A stretch of 64,000 nucleotides of DNA from Promethearchaeota archaeon (GTDB lineage: Archaea > Asgardarchaeota > Lokiarchaeia > Sigyniarchaeales > SOKP01). The position numbers and the translations under genes were made by a program. Numbering within the stretch: position 1 is the stretch's first letter; each line of letters opens with the position of its first letter. The DNA lies in the NCBI GenBank assembly GCA_019058295.1, contig JAHPZI010000021.1, positions 225,141 through 289,140 on the forward strand. Direction: 5' to 3'. This document shows positions 61,177 through 64,000 of this stretch, piece by piece. The notes under the pieces were generated by a model. It ran no database searches. It saw nothing but the letters and a program-made list of their open reading frames with translations, and had not been told where the DNA came from.

Positions 61177-62454
61177 TTAATTATTCCCTTTTTTTTTAAT
61201 TAAGACAACAATAATGACAATACAGACACCAATGGTCGCAAAAACAACAACTAGGATGATAGGTAATAGGTCTAATCCAGTTCCATCGTCATCGTCATCA
61301 TCTTCAATAGAAAAGTAAGAGGGTGAGATTTTATTCCGATTTAATAAGTAAATCGTATTATCATTACATCCGGCTACGATATAAGTTCCATCGGAAGAGA
61401 TATCAATAGACAGAACATTGCCTCCTGTTTTATAACTCTTTATTGGCATTGAACTTGAATTTTCTAAGTAAACAACATTGTCATCATTACTACCTGAAGC
61501 GATGAATTTACCATCAGCAGAAATTGCAACTGCAAATACAATATCTTCCGAAATACTAGTCCATAAAGGATCTGAATCCGTTTTATTGAAGAGAATAGTA
61601 TTATTATTGTCGTTTCCAGCAACTATATAATTACCATCAGCAGAAATCGCAACAGAATTCACATAATTGCTTGAATTATAATTCCAGATTGGTGTTGAGC
61701 TTGCTTTGTCAAATAAGGACACATTAAAATCCCAACTTCCCGCAACAATGTAATTTCCATCGGAAGACATATCAACCGAATAAATATCGTCATTAGCAGT
61801 ATAATTCCACATGGGTTTTGAGCTAGATTTATTAAAGAAGAAAAGTTTATTCTCCCTGCCTCCTGCCGCAATATATTTGCCATCTGAAGAAATAGCAACA
61901 GATCTCATATAATCATTAGCAGTGTAATTCCACATGGGTTTTGAGCTAGATTTATTGAAAAGATGTACTTTATTATCAAAAGTACTGACTACACTATAGT
62001 TACCATCAGAAGAAATTGCGACTTTGTAAATTACATCTCCTGTTGTATAGTTCCATAGTGGTGTTGAGATACTCTTATTAAAAAAAAATGTCTTATTACT
62101 TGCTGATCCAACAACGATGTAATTGCCATCAGAAGAAATATCAACAGCAAAAACCATTCCCTTTGTATCATAAGTCCAAATTGGGGTTTTTCTATCCTTG
62201 TTAAAAAAATAAGTTTTATTATCGAAACTTCCCGCAACGATGTAATTACCATCGGAGGAGATTGCAACTGAAGTTATTATACTGCCTGCTTTGTAACTCC
62301 ATTCTAAAATTCCACTTGTTTTAATATCCATATTACTTATTGAATTAGATGGATGGGTTTTGGAATATTTAGTTGAATTTTTACTGTCTAAGGGAGAAAT
62401 AATTAGAGTTATCGTCAAAATAAAGATGACTAAAATCAATTTTATTTTCTTCAT
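61177..62454 (-). CDS. extracytoplasmic beta-propeller protein with membrane anchor
   Basis: A 425-residue surface protein. A signal peptide (LILVIFILTITLIISPL, residues 5-21) is followed by about eight repeats of 41 residues. Each has SVAISSDGNYIVAG followed by a D/NNK strand and a Phe-Phe-Asn-Lys turn, the pattern of a WD40/YVTN-like beta-propeller. A DDDDDDG linker then leads to a C-terminal transmembrane helix (LLPIILVVVFATIGVCIVIIVVL) with a KKKGNN cytosolic end. Two neighbouring blades are nearly identical in DNA, which indicates a recent internal duplication. Probably a surface binding or adhesion scaffold. Confidence 0.85.
   Translation of the reverse strand: MKKIKLILVIFILTITLIISPLDSKNSTKYSKTHPSNSISNMDIKTSGILEWSYKAGSIITSVAISSDGNYIVAGSFDNKTYFFNKDRKTPIWTYDTKGMVFAVDISSDGNYIVVGSASNKTFFFNKSISTPLWNYTTGDVIYKVAISSDGNYSVVSTFDNKVHLFNKSSSKPMWNYTANDYMRSVAISSDGKYIAAGGRENKLFFFNKSSSKPMWNYTANDDIYSVDMSSDGNYIVAGSWDFNVSLFDKASSTPIWNYNSSNYVNSVAISADGNYIVAGNDNNNTILFNKTDSDPLWTSISEDIVFAVAISADGKFIASGSNDDNVVYLENSSSMPIKSYKTGGNVLSIDISSDGTYIVAGCNDNTIYLLNRNKISPSYFSIEDDDDDDGTGLDLLPIILVVVFATIGVCIVIIVVLIKKKGNN
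61790..61960 (-). repeat. nearly identical adjacent propeller blades
   Basis: A stretch of about 45 bases around 61795-61838 recurs at 61918-61961 with only a few changes, 123 bases (41 codons) apart. Both code for SSSKPMWNYTAND. It marks a recent blade duplication. Confidence 0.8.
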
Positions 62455-62532
62455 TTGATTTATAACTAATGGATTTTTATATTGTTGAACAATATACCTA
62501 ATTTAATAAATGTTTCACTAAATGTTTAAAAG

Positions 62533-62892
62533 ATGGAAGAGAAAAACATTTTTGAGGAATATAAAACAGCCAGTAAGGGGATAAAGAGAATTAAGATAGA
62601 CGAAGAAAAGCTGACAATTATTTGGCCTAATAATCAGAAAGAAGTGTTCTTGTTAAAAGATTTAAATAAAGTAGCTTTAATTACTACTGCTGAGGGACCC
62701 TTGGAGCCAGATATATTTTGGTTATTCATGTTTAAAATTCCTATAATGGTACCGAGTGACGAATTAATTCCAGGTTCTCTGGCAATTATCGAATTTATGC
62801 TGAACTTACCAAATTTCAATTATGAAAAATTTATCGAAGCAATGAGCAGTACAAGCAACAATGCTTTTGAATTATGGCAGAGAGATACTTAG
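62533..62892 (+). CDS. small protein, unknown function
   Basis: A 119-residue soluble protein. The N-terminal half looks like a strand-rich module (GIKRIKIDEEKLTIIWPNN, EVFLLKDLNKVALITT) similar in layout to a PH-like or bacterial PH/YdbT hairpin. It is followed by a DIFWLFMFKIPIMVPSD hydrophobic strand pair and a helix with FEKAMSS-like spacing (NYEKFIEAMSS). No signal peptide. It stands between the propeller and the NosD-type genes and is divergent from the former. I do not recognise the family. Confidence 0.55.
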   Translation: MEEKNIFEEYKTASKGIKRIKIDEEKLTIIWPNNQKEVFLLKDLNKVALITTAEGPLEPDIFWLFMFKIPIMVPSDELIPGSLAIIEFMLNLPNFNYEKFIEAMSSTSNNAFELWQRDT

Positions 62893-62939
62893 AAACTAAA
62901 AACAAAATAGAAAATAATAAAAAAAAAATTAGTTAGAAA

Positions 62940-64000
62940 TTAAAATATAAAGTATCTAATGAAGAAAAAGTAAAATATAGAACGATATTTTATAAAATTA
63001 ATTAGATTATGGTTAAAGGTGTTTTCCGAAACGATGTTATGCTTGCCACAAAGTATCCCAATTAAGTTGTGGTTGATGCTGTTTCCCGTAATCTGGTTAT
63101 AATGGGATAATACAAAGATCCCGAACCAATTATTACTTATCGTATTTCCAGAGATAACGTTGTAATTGCTTCCGTAAGATAATTTAATTCCATACAGATG
63201 GTGCATTATTATATTGTCTGAAATTGTGTTATGACTTGAAAACTTTAAATATATCCCGTAGCAATCGTTTTTAAGTATGTTTCCCGAAATGATGTTATCA
63301 TTACTATTGACTAAATGTATCCCGATTACATTGCCGTCACAAATGTTTCCCGAAAGTATGATGTTATCACAATCAATTAAAACTGTCCCAGCTTCTCCGT
63401 TATTTGAACAATTGTTATTAATTAACGCCCCGTTAGACACGTTAACCAAAGTAATTCCCACACTAGCATTGGAAAATGTAGAATTTTCAATTCGAAAGTA
63501 CACGTCTGAATTCTCTATAAATATACAACTTTCCGCTCCGTCTCCATCGATCTCTATACCACTAATAATATAGGGATCCGAACTTGTTCCAGAACCGGTA
63601 CACCAGGTCTCTGTAGCTGCAAGGTCCGCCCAATCATCGCTCCCGGTAATAACTGTCGGAGGTATAACTGGTGGTGGAGAAACGGTGAAATATCTTACAT
63701 CAGATAGATACATCGTTCCAAGAGTGTCTTCTCCAAAGACTTGAATTATATGAAGCCCCACATCAGGCATAGGAATAGTTGTATTCCCTAAGATTGTCCT
63801 AATTGCTTGCCCGTCCAAAGAATAGCCCATCCACTCAAAAGGAATATCACTAGTAAAGCTGAGCAGTAAGCCTTCTTCTTTATTATCTCCAATATTATAA
63901 TTTGGATCCCATGAAAATCCAATTGCATCAACATAAAATGAAAACCCATCTGAACCTGTTTGAGTAAAAATAGTTATATTTGAAATTGCTGCTGCATCTC
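62940..64000 (-). CDS. NosD-type right-handed beta-helix surface protein (5' end outside window)
   Basis: A large extracytoplasmic protein whose start lies beyond the right edge: the frame is open to base 64000 and an ATG at 63830 is internal. The upstream part (GFSFYVDAIGF, then EWMGYSLDG) resembles an Ig- or lectin-like sandwich, followed by PPPVIPP. NosD-type parallel beta-helix coils (GIHLVNSNDNIISGNIL, then GIKLSYGSNYNVISGNTI) occupy codons 63600-63020. The C-terminal end (NFIKYRSIFYFFFIRYFIF) does not continue the repeat and looks like frame read-through into non-coding DNA, so the 3' end may be truncated. No membrane anchor of the usual kind is seen. Confidence 0.75.
   Translation of the reverse strand, partial: DAAAISNITIFTQTGSDGFSFYVDAIGFSWDPNYNIGDNKEEGLLLSFTSDIPFEWMGYSLDGQAIRTILGNTTIPMPDVGLHIIQVFGEDTLGTMYLSDVRYFTVSPPPVIPPTVITGSDDWADLAATETWCTGSGTSSDPYIISGIEIDGDGAESCIFIENSDVYFRIENSTFSNASVGITLVNVSNGALINNNCSNNGEAGTVLIDCDNIILSGNICDGNVIGIHLVNSNDNIISGNILKNDCYGIYLKFSSHNTISDNIIMHHLYGIKLSYGSNYNVISGNTISNNWFGIFVLSHYNQITGNSINHNLIGILCGKHNIVSENTFNHNLINFIKYRSIFYFFFIRYFIF

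Noticed and set aside
61659..62267. Out-of-frame repeats inside the beta-propeller gene.
   Set aside because: They arise because each blade repeats the same DNA, so alternate frames also repeat; only one frame has the signal peptide and anchor.

Overview
The window is AT-rich (roughly 30% GC), densely coded archaeal DNA and most likely comes from an Asgard archaeon (Promethearchaeota), probably a Lokiarchaeia-like lineage. The core genes are archaeal: RibK/RibL, archaeal ThrRS and AspRS, Pth2, TruD, type II methionine aminopeptidase, thermosome, Alba, translin, UPF0200, and eL40 and eL38. They sit among eukaryote-like genes: a Ras-type GTPase with an N-terminal longin-like domain, a second small GTPase, an SDS22-like leucine-rich-repeat protein, a longin-like/winged-helix protein, an Rpn11-like JAMM metalloprotease and a probable BRO1/ALIX-type protein. 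The lineage is inferred from this combination; no rRNA is present.

Layout. 0.1-9.4 kb is metabolic: nitronate monooxygenase, an overlapping ADP-ribosylglycohydrolase/D-aminoacylase pair, a UroD-like methyltransferase coupled to an SCP2-like protein, SGNH and HAD hydrolases, tRNA-Arg(GCG), an ADP-forming acyl-CoA synthetase subunit and a Sir2 deacylase. 9.5-20.6 kb has HAD and small proteins, a sugar nucleotidyltransferase, three tandem amidases, a membrane-anchored extracytoplasmic protein and GpmI. 20.6-24.1 kb is a four-gene operon in which an aldehyde dehydrogenase lies between two related SCP2-like proteins, headed by an NAD-dependent epimerase. 24.4-29.5 kb has small membrane proteins, a two-component pair and a DUF169 protein. 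29.5-34.8 kb is the GTPase/longin/LRR neighbourhood plus a tandem segmental duplication that left gene relics. 34.8-40.4 kb has lipid head-group, flavin, translin and ThrRS genes. 40.4-51 kb has a second GTPase, a membrane acyltransferase, an ATP-grasp ligase, the BRO1-like gene, Prs, UPF0200, JAMM, Alba and a VTT membrane protein. 51.6-60.9 kb is largely information processing: NTase, Map, AspRS, an orphan DNA methyltransferase, and the eL38/KH/Pth2/TruD cluster facing eL40 and thermosome. 61-64 kb has extracytoplasmic beta-propeller and NosD-type beta-helix proteins.

Translation signals. Many genes carry GTGAT (complement of the archaeal 16S 3' end) 3-6 nt before the start. This moves several starts from an upstream GTG or TTG to the following ATG. 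With that rule, three conserved enzymes (Sir2, RibL, TruD), and possibly the second GTPase, have clear homologous N-termini upstream of any ATG/GTG/TTG. They appear to start at ATA or ATT, or else carry frameshifts.

The most interesting items are the putative AUA/AUU starts, the BRO1-like protein, the segmental duplication whose non-coding parts are better conserved than its genes, the SCP2-ALDH-SCP2 operon, and the GTPase/longin neighbourhood.
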